A stretch of DNA of 64,000 nucleotides, taken from Sediminibacterium sp. KACHI17 (GTDB lineage Bacteria > Bacteroidota > Bacteroidia > Chitinophagales > Chitinophagaceae). Below the pieces are notes generated by a model that saw nothing but the letters and a program-made list of their open reading frames with translations, had not been told where the DNA came from and searched no databases. The position numbers and the translations under genes were made by a program. How positions within the stretch are numbered: position 1 is the stretch's first letter; each line of letters begins with the position of its first letter. The stretch covers positions 1,674,001-1,738,000 of the forward strand of contig NZ_AP029612.1 of NCBI RefSeq assembly GCF_040362915.1, given 5' to 3'. Positions 46,774-55,621 of this stretch are shown piece by piece.

Positions 46774-47586
46774 TTAGGTATTTAACTGATGAATGGTTGC
46801 CTGTATTTTTGTTTTGATGGCTTCATTGGTTTCCGGTTTCTTCAGCAGGTTTTGCAAGGAACGTACAGACTTTTTCTCCTGCATTTTCAACATCAGATCC
46901 GCAAGCGCTGATTGTACCAATGGTGATTCCTGATGTTGAATTGACTGTATCAATCCTTCCCTGACTTTCGGATCCGCTGTCATATTCGATAAAGCTTCTA
47001 AGGCCGTTAAACGCACATTCACATTCTCATCATTATTCAAAGTGGTCAGTAAAGCATCTTGAAGACGTCCATCTACTGTATCAATTTCATTCACATAACT
47101 GACAGCTCTCAATCTCTCTGATGCCGATGGATGTTCAAGTAAACTAAGTGCAAGCAATTCTCGCATTTCTTTCACTTGTGAAGAAAGCATGGATACTTCT
47201 GACTTGCCTGTTCCTTTTTGTTGGAAATACAATGATGTAGCTACGACTCCTATCACTAACATCCCCAATCCATATGCAACACGAGGAGTGAACAGTATTG
47301 TTATGAATTTTGAAAAGATCTCTTTTACCTGATAGGATGCACTGGTCTTAGCAAGTTGCTCTTGTTTATATGTTTCAAGCTGCTGAATGAAACTACTTTT
47401 AATATCAGCAGAGGGCTCTGGTTCCGGTAAGGCAGCAGTAATATTCCAAAATGTCATGATGCTGTTCAACTCTTCTGTACATTCAGAACAAGTTGATACA
47501 TGGCTATTTACTTCTGCTTTTTCTGCATCTGTTAGTTCATTCAAAGCCAGTGACCATAATTTCTCTTTATCAAATGCACATTTCAT
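46774..47586 (-). CDS. Anti-sigma factor with zinc finger and HEAT-like repeats
   Basis: A 270-residue membrane protein. The N-terminal zf-HC2 motif is H-x3-C-x2-C in NSHVSTCSECTEEL (His29, Cys33, Cys36). One membrane helix is at about 103-122 (VAYGLGMLVIGVVATSLYF). The periplasmic part contains HEAT-like helical repeats (DALLTTLNNDENVNVRLTALEALSNM, VREGLIQSIQHQESPLVQSALADLMLKM). It would hold the upstream sigma factor inactive. The start overlaps the sigma stop by 4 nt (ATGA), so their amounts are coupled. Confidence 0.87.
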   Translation of the reverse strand: MKCAFDKEKLWSLALNELTDAEKAEVNSHVSTCSECTEELNSIMTFWNITAALPEPEPSADIKSSFIQQLETYKQEQLAKTSASYQVKEIFSKFITILFTPRVAYGLGMLVIGVVATSLYFQQKGTGKSEVSMLSSQVKEMRELLALSLLEHPSASERLRAVSYVNEIDTVDGRLQDALLTTLNNDENVNVRLTALEALSNMTADPKVREGLIQSIQHQESPLVQSALADLMLKMQEKKSVRSLQNLLKKPETNEAIKTKIQATIHQLNT

Positions 47587-48152
47587 ACGCTCATTGTTTG
47601 TTGACTGATTTCAAGATATATTTCTCTCAGCTGTTTTACAGCTCGGTGTATTCTTACTTTGATCGCTCCTTCTGATAATTTCAGGATATTGGCTATTTCA
47701 TGATATTTCATTTCACGGTATCTGGAAAGAACGATCAGTTCTCGATCTGTTTCACTTAGTCTGGCCAACGCCTTTTTTAAGATCAACTCTTCCTCCTTTC
47801 TATTTAGCCGAGTATCAGCTGATGTCGATTCACGTACATTGTTCTCTGCCTCATCGGTATCAACCGTAATACCTGTTTTCTTATGCTTCCTGTAATGATC
47901 CTTTAATGCATTTCTGGCAATGGTATACATCCAGGTTTCAAACTTATGGGTACCGGTAAAAGTTGATCTTGAACGAATCATATTCATAAAGACAGTCTGC
48001 ACCAGATCCTCACTCTCTTGTTTCGCACCTGTCTGATGATAAAAAAAGCCATATAAGGGACGATGGTGTCTGTCGAATAACAGTGCCATCTGATCCAAGT
48101 TGCCTTCTTTTACCCTGAACATGAGCTGATTATCAATGGCTTCGTTCGTCAA
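47583..48152 (-). CDS. ECF RNA polymerase sigma factor
   Basis: A 189-residue sigma-70 family protein. Region 2 is seen as LYGFFYHQTGAKQESEDLVQTVFMNMIRS and KFETWMYTIARNALKDHYRK, and region 4 as LARLSETDRELIVLSRYREMKYHEIANILKLSEGAIKVRIHRAVKQL. The start is probably TTG at 48152, since homologues begin with a similar stretch; the ATG at 48122 would remove ten residues. It directs transcription of genes for envelope functions and probably of its own operon. Confidence 0.93.
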   Translation of the reverse strand: MTNEAIDNQLMFRVKEGNLDQMALLFDRHHRPLYGFFYHQTGAKQESEDLVQTVFMNMIRSRSTFTGTHKFETWMYTIARNALKDHYRKHKKTGITVDTDEAENNVRESTSADTRLNRKEEELILKKALARLSETDRELIVLSRYREMKYHEIANILKLSEGAIKVRIHRAVKQLREIYLEISQQTMSV

Positions 48153-48225
48153 TTTCGGGTCAGTTAATGTTTGCTTTGAATTATAAACTGAGCGTATTAC
48201 AAAAGGTTACATGACCCTTTGGGTT

Positions 48226-49710
48226 TTATTTTTTGATAGGCACCTGTAGCGATGAAAGATGGGTGATCTGACCCTCTTTCGGATCTACCCAGCAGTCTTG
48301 ATATGCCTTACTGGGAAAGAAAATATCCGTCATTACCGTCAACCCATCATCAGTAAATAACTCTAGCGATGTTTTATCCAATACTATTTTTATTTTGATC
48401 GACCGGTCTTTATGAAATCTTGGTGCTGTATGTATACCAGCAAAATCGGGATGAAATGCTGTTTGTCCCGATGCTCTTCGATCAATAGAGAATTCCTTTT
48501 TACCCGGATCATATGCAATCACTATTTTTTCCTGTTGATCATTCATACAGGTAACAGTAAAATCTTTTGTTGCATCTGCTTCAAAAGTAATAACTGTTGA
48601 ACCGGATAATTTTATCTTCTCTACTTTCTTGATCGCTTTTTTATTAAAAGTATTGTTGCCGGATGCAGTAAGTGAAGCAACAGGTAGCGATGTCAGTCGC
48701 CATTCTTCTCCAAGTTTTACAAGCTTCAATTCGCGAGGAATGGTCATTGCACTTCTCCATGACTGTGTAGGCACCTGATTTGCATACATCCAATTACTCA
48801 TCCATCCGATGAGTATTTTTTGATCTCCGGTATTAGACCAAGTGACTCCGGCATAGTTATCCGGACCATAATCCAGCCATAATGTTTGATCATTGTAAGC
48901 TTTGAAACGATGTCCATCAAAATCACCAACAAAGTACTGTGTACCTGATCCCTTGTTAGGAGCACCGGGATTCAAGTTTACGATCAATACCCAGACGGTC
49001 TTTCCCTCATATTGCATAGGAAAAAGATCAGGACATTCCCACACGCCGCCATGTGCACCTATATTTTCTCCAAAAGAACTTTCTGCTGTCCAATGTTTCA
49101 GATCCGGTGATGAATAAATCAATATTTTATTTTGCGCTGCAAGTGACATAATCCACTTTTTTTGCGGTGCATACCAGATCACTTTCGGATCACGGAAATC
49201 CCTTATGCCGGGGTTCTTGATTACCGGATTATGATCATACTTGATCCATGTTTTCCCATCATCCACACTATAAGCAAGTCCTTGAGTTTGAAAATCTGAA
49301 CGACCTTCTTTCTCGCCTGCTGCATCATGTTGTGTAAAAATGGCGACCAGCGCTGTCTCCCCGGGTTTTGCAAAACCAGCAGTATTATTACTATCCACTA
49401 CGGCACTGCCTGAAAAGATCGTTCCTAAACTATCCGGAAACAACGCAATTGGTTCATGCTGCCATTCAATAAGGTTTTTACTTGTCGCATGTCCCCAATG
49501 CATCGGTCCCCAAACAGATGAATCCGGATTATGCTGATAAAAAAGATGATAAACGCCCTTGTAATAAACCATTCCATTCGGATCATTCATCCATGCTTTT
49601 GGAGGTGTAAAATGAATGTCCGGACGATACAATTCTTCTTCGGTCACAGATAATTTTTCTTGACAGGATAAGCAATAAAAAAACAGTAAACAGTAAACAG
49701 CTCTTTTCAT
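48226..49710 (-). CDS. GH32 fructosidase (levanase/invertase-like), lipoprotein
   Basis: A 494-residue protein with a lipobox (YCLSC, Cys16). GH32 hallmarks are WMNDPNG (nucleophile Asp43), FRDPKV (transition-state Asp174) and ECPDLF (acid/base Glu225). A beta-sandwich C-terminal domain follows (about 340-494). It hydrolyses beta-fructosidic bonds in sucrose, levan or inulin. The surface anchor and the adjacent symporter suggest release of fructose and its uptake. Exo- versus endo-action cannot be decided from the sequence. Confidence 0.94.
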   Translation of the reverse strand: MKRAVYCLLFFYCLSCQEKLSVTEEELYRPDIHFTPPKAWMNDPNGMVYYKGVYHLFYQHNPDSSVWGPMHWGHATSKNLIEWQHEPIALFPDSLGTIFSGSAVVDSNNTAGFAKPGETALVAIFTQHDAAGEKEGRSDFQTQGLAYSVDDGKTWIKYDHNPVIKNPGIRDFRDPKVIWYAPQKKWIMSLAAQNKILIYSSPDLKHWTAESSFGENIGAHGGVWECPDLFPMQYEGKTVWVLIVNLNPGAPNKGSGTQYFVGDFDGHRFKAYNDQTLWLDYGPDNYAGVTWSNTGDQKILIGWMSNWMYANQVPTQSWRSAMTIPRELKLVKLGEEWRLTSLPVASLTASGNNTFNKKAIKKVEKIKLSGSTVITFEADATKDFTVTCMNDQQEKIVIAYDPGKKEFSIDRRASGQTAFHPDFAGIHTAPRFHKDRSIKIKIVLDKTSLELFTDDGLTVMTDIFFPSKAYQDCWVDPKEGQITHLSSLQVPIKK

Positions 49711-49760
49711 ATAGTAAGAATGAATGACCTGAAATTACTTATTTATCATGCATACTCCTA

Positions 49761-51452
49761 CTACCAGAACTTTACATACAGTGCCAATACGATCATGAGT
49801 AACATTGTGATCATTGCAATACTCGAAGGCTTTAGCTTGAACATACTCCGATCAATATCAAATGCTTTCGGATTCACTTTCGGACCACCTAAACTGATCA
49901 GTACCATGATCAATACCGTAAAGAAGAAAGTCCAGCCCATGTTCACCATGAATGGAATTTCATATTCGCCTGCGGCGTTGAGATAAGCGGTATACAAGAT
50001 CGTTTCAGACCCAAACCAAGAAGGAGCATAATTATTAAAGACCACAGATAAAATGAATCCGGATAACACCCCTGCAACTGCAGCTGCACCGGTGGTTCTC
50101 TTCCAGAACATACCTAGCAGGAACATGGCGAATACACCCGGACTAATAAAGCCTGTATACTTCTGAATGAAAGTATATCCTCCTTCTCCACCAATACCCA
50201 GCAGATCTTCCCAAGTACAGAATACCGCAATGAGCATTGCCACCAAGATGGAGACACGACCGATTCTCACCAGTTTAGCTTCATTTGCTTTTGTATCAAA
50301 ATATTTCTGGTAGATGTCTAAAGTGAAAATGGTAGAGATGCTGTTAGCCTTTCCAGCCAATGACGCAACGATAGCGGCAGTTAATGCGGCAACAGATAAT
50401 CCTTTCATGCCCACAGGTAATAAGCTAAGAATGGCTGCATAGGCTCCATCTTTTTTACCATCGAAAACACTGGCGTCAAAATATCCGTTTTGATACAATA
50501 CAAATGCAGCAATACCCGGCAACATAACGATCACCGGCATAAAGAGTTTTAAGAATCCTGCGAATAAAATTCCATTACGGGCTGTTTGCAGATCTGCTCC
50601 TAGTGCACGTTGAGTGATATACTGATTACATCCCCAATAATTCAGATTCGAGATCCACTGTCCGGCGAAATACATAGTAATACCCGGCAGGGCAATGTAT
50701 TTCTGTACATATTCAGCGCTGCTTGCTGCTGTGGGTTTATCAAAGATCATGTGAAAATGATCAGGCGCTTCTTTCATCAGCGCACCCAATCCACTGATCG
50801 CACTATTTCCTTGATTCACGACTTCATCTACTGCTACCAATGATAAGTAAACCGCTACACAACCGCCAATGATCAATACTGCTACTTGTATCACATCGGT
50901 ATATCCGATCACTTTCATACCACCGATGGTGATACAGAAAGCAAATAATGCAAGAACGATCAGTATGATGTGAAAGAATTCGTTACCGATCAATCCACTA
51001 ATGGCTTTGGAGCCGAGATATAAAATAGAAGTGAGGTTCACAAAAATGTACAGGAACAACCAAAATACCGCCATGATCACAGATACCGTTTCATTGTACC
51101 GCTGTTTCAGGAATTGCGGCATGGTGTAGATCTTATTCTTAAGGTATACCGGAATGAACCAGATCGCAACAATAATGAGTGCCACAGCTGCTATCCATTC
51201 ATAGGCAGCTACTGCGATACCTGCGAAAAAACCTTCTCCACTCATCCCCACAAAATGTTCTGCAGAAATATTAGAAGCGATCAGTGAGGCTCCGATAGCC
51301 CACCAGGTGAGTGATCCCTCTGCCAGGAAATAATCTTTGGTACTGGCAGTTGTTGATTTCTTTCTGCGGTAAACCCACAAACCATATGCAAGAACGATGA
51401 TAAAATAAACAAGAATGACGAGGATGTCAGTTAGCTGGAGTTGATTATTCAT
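49761..51452 (-). CDS. Sodium/solute symporter (SSS family), probably sugar
   Basis: A 563-residue protein with about fourteen predicted transmembrane helices. It shows family features such as WWAIGASLIASNISAEHFVGMSGEGF, GGMKVIGYTDVIQVAVLI, LNYWGCNQYITQRALGA and SLAGKANSISTIFTLDIY, as in the SGLT-like sugar symporters of Bacteroidota. It lies upstream of the GH32 gene on the same strand, 50 bp apart, so fructose or a fructo-oligosaccharide is the likely cargo (inference). Confidence 0.92.
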   Translation of the reverse strand: MNNQLQLTDILVILVYFIIVLAYGLWVYRRKKSTTASTKDYFLAEGSLTWWAIGASLIASNISAEHFVGMSGEGFFAGIAVAAYEWIAAVALIIVAIWFIPVYLKNKIYTMPQFLKQRYNETVSVIMAVFWLFLYIFVNLTSILYLGSKAISGLIGNEFFHIILIVLALFAFCITIGGMKVIGYTDVIQVAVLIIGGCVAVYLSLVAVDEVVNQGNSAISGLGALMKEAPDHFHMIFDKPTAASSAEYVQKYIALPGITMYFAGQWISNLNYWGCNQYITQRALGADLQTARNGILFAGFLKLFMPVIVMLPGIAAFVLYQNGYFDASVFDGKKDGAYAAILSLLPVGMKGLSVAALTAAIVASLAGKANSISTIFTLDIYQKYFDTKANEAKLVRIGRVSILVAMLIAVFCTWEDLLGIGGEGGYTFIQKYTGFISPGVFAMFLLGMFWKRTTGAAAVAGVLSGFILSVVFNNYAPSWFGSETILYTAYLNAAGEYEIPFMVNMGWTFFFTVLIMVLISLGGPKVNPKAFDIDRSMFKLKPSSIAMITMLLMIVLALYVKFW

Positions 51453-51480
51453 GTATCTAATTTAAGGAATTGAGATACAT
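51451..51480 (-). promoter_or_regulatory. Short inverted repeat over the symporter start codon
   Basis: ATGTATCT (51451-51458) and AGATACAT (51473-51480) can pair, and the left arm overlaps the start codon complement (51450-51452) of the symporter gene. It could mask the start site, but 8-bp A/T-rich arms also occur by chance. Confidence 0.25.
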
Positions 51481-51506
51481 GATACATGCGATGGTTTAAA
51501 ATTCTG

Positions 51507-52889
51507 CTACTTACCGATACAAAACTTACTAAATATAAAATCCAGCTGGTCTTCATTGGTGATCTCACCAGTGATCAATCCCAGATAATGCAAACACTGT
51601 CGAATATCCAATGCTAACAGATCACCGGGTATCTGGTTGTCAATACCCGATTGTACTTCTTCCAGTGACTGAGACAATTTCAGTAATGCATCATGGTGAC
51701 GAGCATTGGTGACAATCGTAGCTTCTGTGTTCACTTCCCCACTGATCGCTTTTTGCGTAAGTGCTTGTTTCAGGATTTCGATACCCGTATTCGACTTAGC
51801 CGAGATAAAAATAGCAGATGGGAAATGGCTGATGGCTTGCACCTTACCAGATTCAGCTGTATCAATTTTATTGGCTACCAACAGGTATTGTATATTTTTT
51901 TCTTGCAGACTTTTTTCAAAAACTTTCAATTCGTCTGCTGAAGTATCATTGATATCAAAAAGATACAGTACAATATCTGAAGCATTCATTTTCTCCAGAC
52001 TTTTCTCTACTCCGATTTGTTCTATGACATCTGATGTATGCTCGCGGATACCGGCAGTATCAACCAAGCGAAACAGAATACCATTGATATTGATGACTTC
52101 TTCAATGGTATCACGTGTGGTGCCCGCGATATCACTAACGATGGCACGATTTTCATTCAGCAAGGCATTCAGCAAAGTAGACTTACCGGCATTGGGTTTA
52201 CCAATGATGGCCACTTGTACTCCATTGCGAATAACATTACCCAATGAAAAAGATCGAATCAGTTGTTGTGTTGAATGATTCAGTTCTGCGATCAAGGCCT
52301 TCAATTCTTTTCGGTCTGCAAACTCCACATCTTCCTGAGAAAAATCCAACTCCAATTCTATCATGGCTGAAAAGCGGATCAGTTGTTCACGCAACTGTTT
52401 GAGGTCTGAAGAAAATCCGCCGCGCATATTGTTGAGTGCTGTCTTCCTGCTGGCTTCTGTATTACTTGCGATCAGATCAGCTACTGATTCTGCCTGTGCC
52501 AGATCTAACTTGCCATTTAAAAAAGCACGCTGTGTAAATTCTCCCGGCTTAGCCAACCTTGCTCCACGTTTGGTGATAGCCGCCATCACTTGTTCTTGAA
52601 TAAAAGGCGAACCATGACAACTGATCTCGATCACATCTTCACCCGTATAAGATTTCGGACCTTTAAAAAGAGATAATACCACTTCATCCAGAACCTGATC
52701 ACCATCTTTCAAATAACCAACATGCAAAGTATGAGAAGCTTGAACAGATAGGTCTTTAGAAGGAAATAATTCATTGAGAATAGAAAAGGTATTTTTACCA
52801 CTTACCCTTATCACACCAATTGCACCAATCCCTTGTGGCGTAGCCAATGCAACGATCGTATCATCCCAGCCTGATAAGTGTATGGACAT
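51507..52889 (-). CDS. mnmE: tRNA modification GTPase MnmE
   Basis: A 460-residue protein of normal length. N-terminal folate-binding domain (TIVALATPQGIGAIGVIRVSG), helical domain (GEFTQRAFLNGKLDLAQAES), and inserted G domain with P-loop GKPNAGKS (230-237), DIAGTTRD, DTAG and NKID. The C-terminal FCIGK carries the conserved cysteine. With MnmG it forms the 5-carboxymethylaminomethyl group at wobble U34 in tRNAs. It is the last minus-strand gene after the tonB cluster, separated by a large hairpin, and is probably transcribed independently. Confidence 0.97.
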   Translation of the reverse strand: MSIHLSGWDDTIVALATPQGIGAIGVIRVSGKNTFSILNELFPSKDLSVQASHTLHVGYLKDGDQVLDEVVLSLFKGPKSYTGEDVIEISCHGSPFIQEQVMAAITKRGARLAKPGEFTQRAFLNGKLDLAQAESVADLIASNTEASRKTALNNMRGGFSSDLKQLREQLIRFSAMIELELDFSQEDVEFADRKELKALIAELNHSTQQLIRSFSLGNVIRNGVQVAIIGKPNAGKSTLLNALLNENRAIVSDIAGTTRDTIEEVININGILFRLVDTAGIREHTSDVIEQIGVEKSLEKMNASDIVLYLFDINDTSADELKVFEKSLQEKNIQYLLVANKIDTAESGKVQAISHFPSAIFISAKSNTGIEILKQALTQKAISGEVNTEATIVTNARHHDALLKLSQSLEEVQSGIDNQIPGDLLALDIRQCLHYLGLITGEITNEDQLDFIFSKFCIGK

Positions 52890-52912
52890 GTGTAGTGTTT
52901 TGGCAAAGATAA

Positions 52913-53069
52913 GTTAATAGTGAGTTGTCAGTAGTGAGTAGTGAGTGTGAATGGTGAATTGTCAATTGTGAATGAGTGGTAAAGCCCGCTATATTCACAA
53001 TTGACAATTCACCATTCACCTTGAAAAAACATGCCCAACTCACTACTGACCACTCACTACCCCACCTCA
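52913..53069. repeat. Nested hairpin with a perfect 25-bp inverted repeat, right of tonB copy 2
   Basis: The inner arms 52949-52973 and 52993-53017 are exact reverse complements over 25 nt with a 19-nt loop (arm begins GAATGGTGAATTGTCAATTG). Outer words AGTAGTGAGTAGTGAGT face ACTCACTACTGACCACTCAC, extending the stem imperfectly. It lies between mnmE and tonB copy 2. The tonB stop codon is at its edge. Confidence 0.85.
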
Positions 53070-53894
53070 CTACTCCGTCACTTTAAATGTGATCGCTTGC
53101 TTATGTCTGTACACTACAGCTTTACCATTTTGGTTAGCAGGAATCCAATTAGGACCTTTTTTAATTACGCGAACCGCTTCTTCTTTGGTGCCATAACCCG
53201 GATCATTCTCTGCTTTTACATCACTTACTTTCCCTTCTTTGTCTACAATAAATGTTACATAGACAGTATACAGATTTGCCGGAGCACCATTGTCGACCGG
53301 AATATCACTGTTTAGATTTCTTTCTAGATAGCGTGTCCAACCTTGTATTCCGCCGGGAAACTCAGCAGGTATTTGAACATTAACGAAACCATTGGTTAGT
53401 TCATCTTCATTTGATTGTATGATCTTGGTTGCTTGGATCGATTTTTCTACCGGAGGTGTTACGATACCTATATCATCTGTCCCTTCAATTTTTTCAGTAC
53501 CAATTTTTACAGATTCATATTCATCTACGGCAAGCATTACTTCATCTTCTTTCACCAATTCATCATCTACAATTTTTGGAGCTGTTAGAATTTCCTGTGC
53601 TACTTCCGGTTGTTTGATTGCTGGTTCGGGAGGTTTTACTTCTTCTATAGGTGGTTCTTCTACATTACTCAATTCTATTTCTGGGCCCACATACACGAGC
53701 GCATTTTTATTGTTTTTATTTTTTGCAAGAATAGAACCTACAGAAAAAAGTAAACACACGATGAACATCAATGTCACTGCTATTTTCATCCGTTTGTTAT
53801 AACTGATACGCAGTTCATAAGCACCATAAGCTTTGTTACGATTAGCGAAGAGAATATCGAGGATATCATTTCGCGAAGTGAATTTCTTTTCCAT
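53070..53894 (-). CDS. TonB energy transducer, copy 2
   Basis: A 274-residue protein with one N-terminal membrane helix (about 33-52, IAVTLMFIVCLLFSVGSILA), a periplasmic Pro/Glu/Val-rich spacer (EEPPIEEVKPPEPAIKQPEV) and a C-terminal TonB domain (QIPAEFPGGIQGWTRYLERNL ... YVTFIVDKEGKVSDVKAENDPGYGTKEEAVRVIKKGPNWIPANQNGK). It is closely related to the copy at 54.1 kb but with a less proline-rich spacer. It is bracketed by near-identical hairpin repeats, which suggests a duplicated or inserted cassette. Confidence 0.93.
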   Translation of the reverse strand: MEKKFTSRNDILDILFANRNKAYGAYELRISYNKRMKIAVTLMFIVCLLFSVGSILAKNKNNKNALVYVGPEIELSNVEEPPIEEVKPPEPAIKQPEVAQEILTAPKIVDDELVKEDEVMLAVDEYESVKIGTEKIEGTDDIGIVTPPVEKSIQATKIIQSNEDELTNGFVNVQIPAEFPGGIQGWTRYLERNLNSDIPVDNGAPANLYTVYVTFIVDKEGKVSDVKAENDPGYGTKEEAVRVIKKGPNWIPANQNGKAVVYRHKQAITFKVTE

Positions 53895-53940
53895 GGCGTT
53901 TGGTTTATTAGTGAGATACGCGAGGAGAGAAATTCCATAC

Positions 53941-54065
53941 GTGAGAAGTAAATAGTGAATGGTGAATTGTCAATGGTGAGTAGTGAGTGCCTTTATTCAC
54001 CATTGACAATTCACCATTCACCATTCACACTCACCACTGACTACTCACTACTGACTATTCACTAC
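53941..54065. repeat. Hairpin with a perfect 25-bp inverted repeat, left of tonB copy 2
   Basis: Arms 53955-53979 and 53997-54021 are exact reverse complements over 25 nt with a 17-nt loop (arm begins GTGAATGGTGAATTGTCAAT). Further words CACTCACCACTGACTACTCAC continue outside. The sequence nearly equals the repeat at 52949-53017, so the two bracket tonB copy 2. Confidence 0.85.
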
Positions 54066-54069
54066 TAAC

Positions 54070-54105
54070 AAAAAAAGCCACCCGCGAATGCAGATGGCTT
54101 TTTTG
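54070..54105 (-). terminator. Terminator of the exbB-exbD-exbD-tonB operon
   Basis: On the minus strand AAAAAAGCCATCTGC and GCGGGTGGCTTTTTT form a stem with two imperfect pairs and a 4-nt loop, followed by a T run. It lies about 20 bp after the tonB copy 1 stop, so copy 2 beyond it probably has its own promoter or depends on readthrough. Confidence 0.82.
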
Positions 54106-54125
54106 AAAAATTATCAGTTGAAAGA

Positions 54126-54959
54126 TTACTCTTCAGATACCATGAAAGTGATACTTTGCTTGTGACGATAGATTACGTTACGTCCGTTTTGAACGGCGGG
54201 TTTCCAGTTAGGACCTCTTTTGATAACGCGAACTGCTTCGTCTTTGGTTCCGTATCCGGGATCGTTCTCAGCTTTTACTTCACTGATACCACCGTTTTTA
54301 TCTACGATGAATGAAACGATCACCGTGTATTTACCCGGAGGAGCACCATTTTCAACAGGAAGATCTCTGTTCAGGTTACGCTCGAGATATTTGGTCCAAG
54401 CAGGCAAACCACCAGGGAATTCTGCAGGGATCTGTACCACGGTAAATACCTTATCGTAATCTTCTTCTTGTTTAGGAGCTTCTACCACACCGGTACCTTT
54501 TACTTCTACCGGAGGGGCAACGATACCTTCATCTTTGATACCTTCCTGATTGATGGTACCGATCTTGGTATCTTCCAGTTTTTCCACTTCCTTGATCTCT
54601 TCTTCAGGCTTCACTTCTTCATCCTTCACAATTTTAGGAGGGGTGAATTTAGTGATCTCCACTTTTGGTGGCTCCTGCTTCGGAGGTGGAGGCGGAGGCG
54701 GAGGTTCAGGCTTTTTCTCATCCTGCTTAACATCTTCCAAGTTCACATCTTCAACGAAGATCTGAGTCTTTTCTTTGTCGCCGGAGTTAGCAACCAATGA
54801 ACCTACGAGGAAAAGCAGGCACACCAATACAGTTCCTATGATAGCGTAAGTGATACGCTTGTTGTAGGTTCTGCGGAGTTGGTACGCGCCGTACTCTTTG
54901 TTTCTACCCTCGAAAACGATATCAAGGATATCCGCGGTTAAAATTTTATTTACGTCCAT
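54126..54959 (-). CDS. TonB energy transducer, copy 1
   Basis: A 277-residue protein with an N-terminal cytoplasmic stretch (ILDIVFEGRNKEYGAYQLRRTYNKR, typical of Bacteroidota), a membrane helix at about 36-57, a proline-rich spacer (EKKPEPPPPPPPPKQEPPKV) and the C-terminal TonB domain (YTVIVSFIVDKNGGISEVKAENDPGYG). It transmits energy from ExbB/ExbD to outer-membrane receptors such as SusC. It is the last gene before a strong terminator in the exbB-exbD-exbD-tonB order. Confidence 0.95.
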   Translation of the reverse strand: MDVNKILTADILDIVFEGRNKEYGAYQLRRTYNKRITYAIIGTVLVCLLFLVGSLVANSGDKEKTQIFVEDVNLEDVKQDEKKPEPPPPPPPPKQEPPKVEITKFTPPKIVKDEEVKPEEEIKEVEKLEDTKIGTINQEGIKDEGIVAPPVEVKGTGVVEAPKQEEDYDKVFTVVQIPAEFPGGLPAWTKYLERNLNRDLPVENGAPPGKYTVIVSFIVDKNGGISEVKAENDPGYGTKDEAVRVIKRGPNWKPAVQNGRNVIYRHKQSITFMVSEE

Positions 54960-55018
54960 TGTTAGGTCTTTAAATAGTATGATTCATTGTGTGGCTTTTT
55001 CCACAAGTGAAAATCTGA

Positions 55019-55570
55019 TTAGTTAGAGGCAGCAGCTGCACCGGCAGCATCTGACAATTTAACCAGTTGTTCTTCCACAGGTGAAATATCCACGAGCGCA
55101 TAACGCTTTAACACATTAATGGTCATTTCATCCAGAATGTCCACCACATTTTTGTAAGTGCTTTCAGATGAAGGCTTCAATACTACAACCAGGTCTTTCT
55201 CATTGGTACGTGCTTTTTTGTCGAGCAGTACGGTACGAATTTCCTTGAAAGTAGAAGACTTGAAGTTAGAACCATCAGGTGCCAATTGACCTTCATAATA
55301 GAAGACGTTATTGTCTTTTCCTAACAGAAGGGTGATAACACCAGATTCTTTCGCCTTGTTCTGATCCTCCGGATTATCGGCATCTTTTGGTAAAAAGAGC
55401 TTCATAGCCGTAGGTTGACTCATCGTTGTGGTGAAGATAAAGAATGTGATGAGCAGGAAGCCCAGGTCCACCATGGGCGTCAGGTCAACGCGGGTAGAGA
55501 GTTTCTTACCTTTCTTGACCCCGGGGCCCTTTTTGTGGCCCCCGCTACTCGAGGTATCCATTTCTGCCAT
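55019..55570 (-). CDS. ExbD-like biopolymer transport protein, copy 2
   Basis: A 183-residue protein with a Lys-rich N-terminus, the ExbD signature helix LTPMVDLGFLLITFFIFTTTM containing the proton-carrying Asp (about residue 33) and a periplasmic domain. Its short Ala/Ser tail is not distinctive. It works with ExbB and TonB in using the proton gradient. It lies between exbD copy 1 and tonB on the same strand. Confidence 0.93.
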   Translation of the reverse strand: MAEMDTSSSGGHKKGPGVKKGKKLSTRVDLTPMVDLGFLLITFFIFTTTMSQPTAMKLFLPKDADNPEDQNKAKESGVITLLLGKDNNVFYYEGQLAPDGSNFKSSTFKEIRTVLLDKKARTNEKDLVVVLKPSSESTYKNVVDILDEMTINVLKRYALVDISPVEEQLVKLSDAAGAAAASN

Positions 55571-55621
55571 AACGGTAGAATTTAGTTTTCGTGAGTATTT
55601 TGTTTACTGATTCAACAGTGC

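Noticed and set aside
52913..53069. CRISPR-like array of short repeats
   Set aside because: The words are inverted, imperfect and without constant-length spacers, and no cas gene is present.
54468..54800. Plus-strand 110-residue open frame with an Arg-rich stretch
   Set aside because: It is the antisense of the proline-rich spacer of tonB copy 1.
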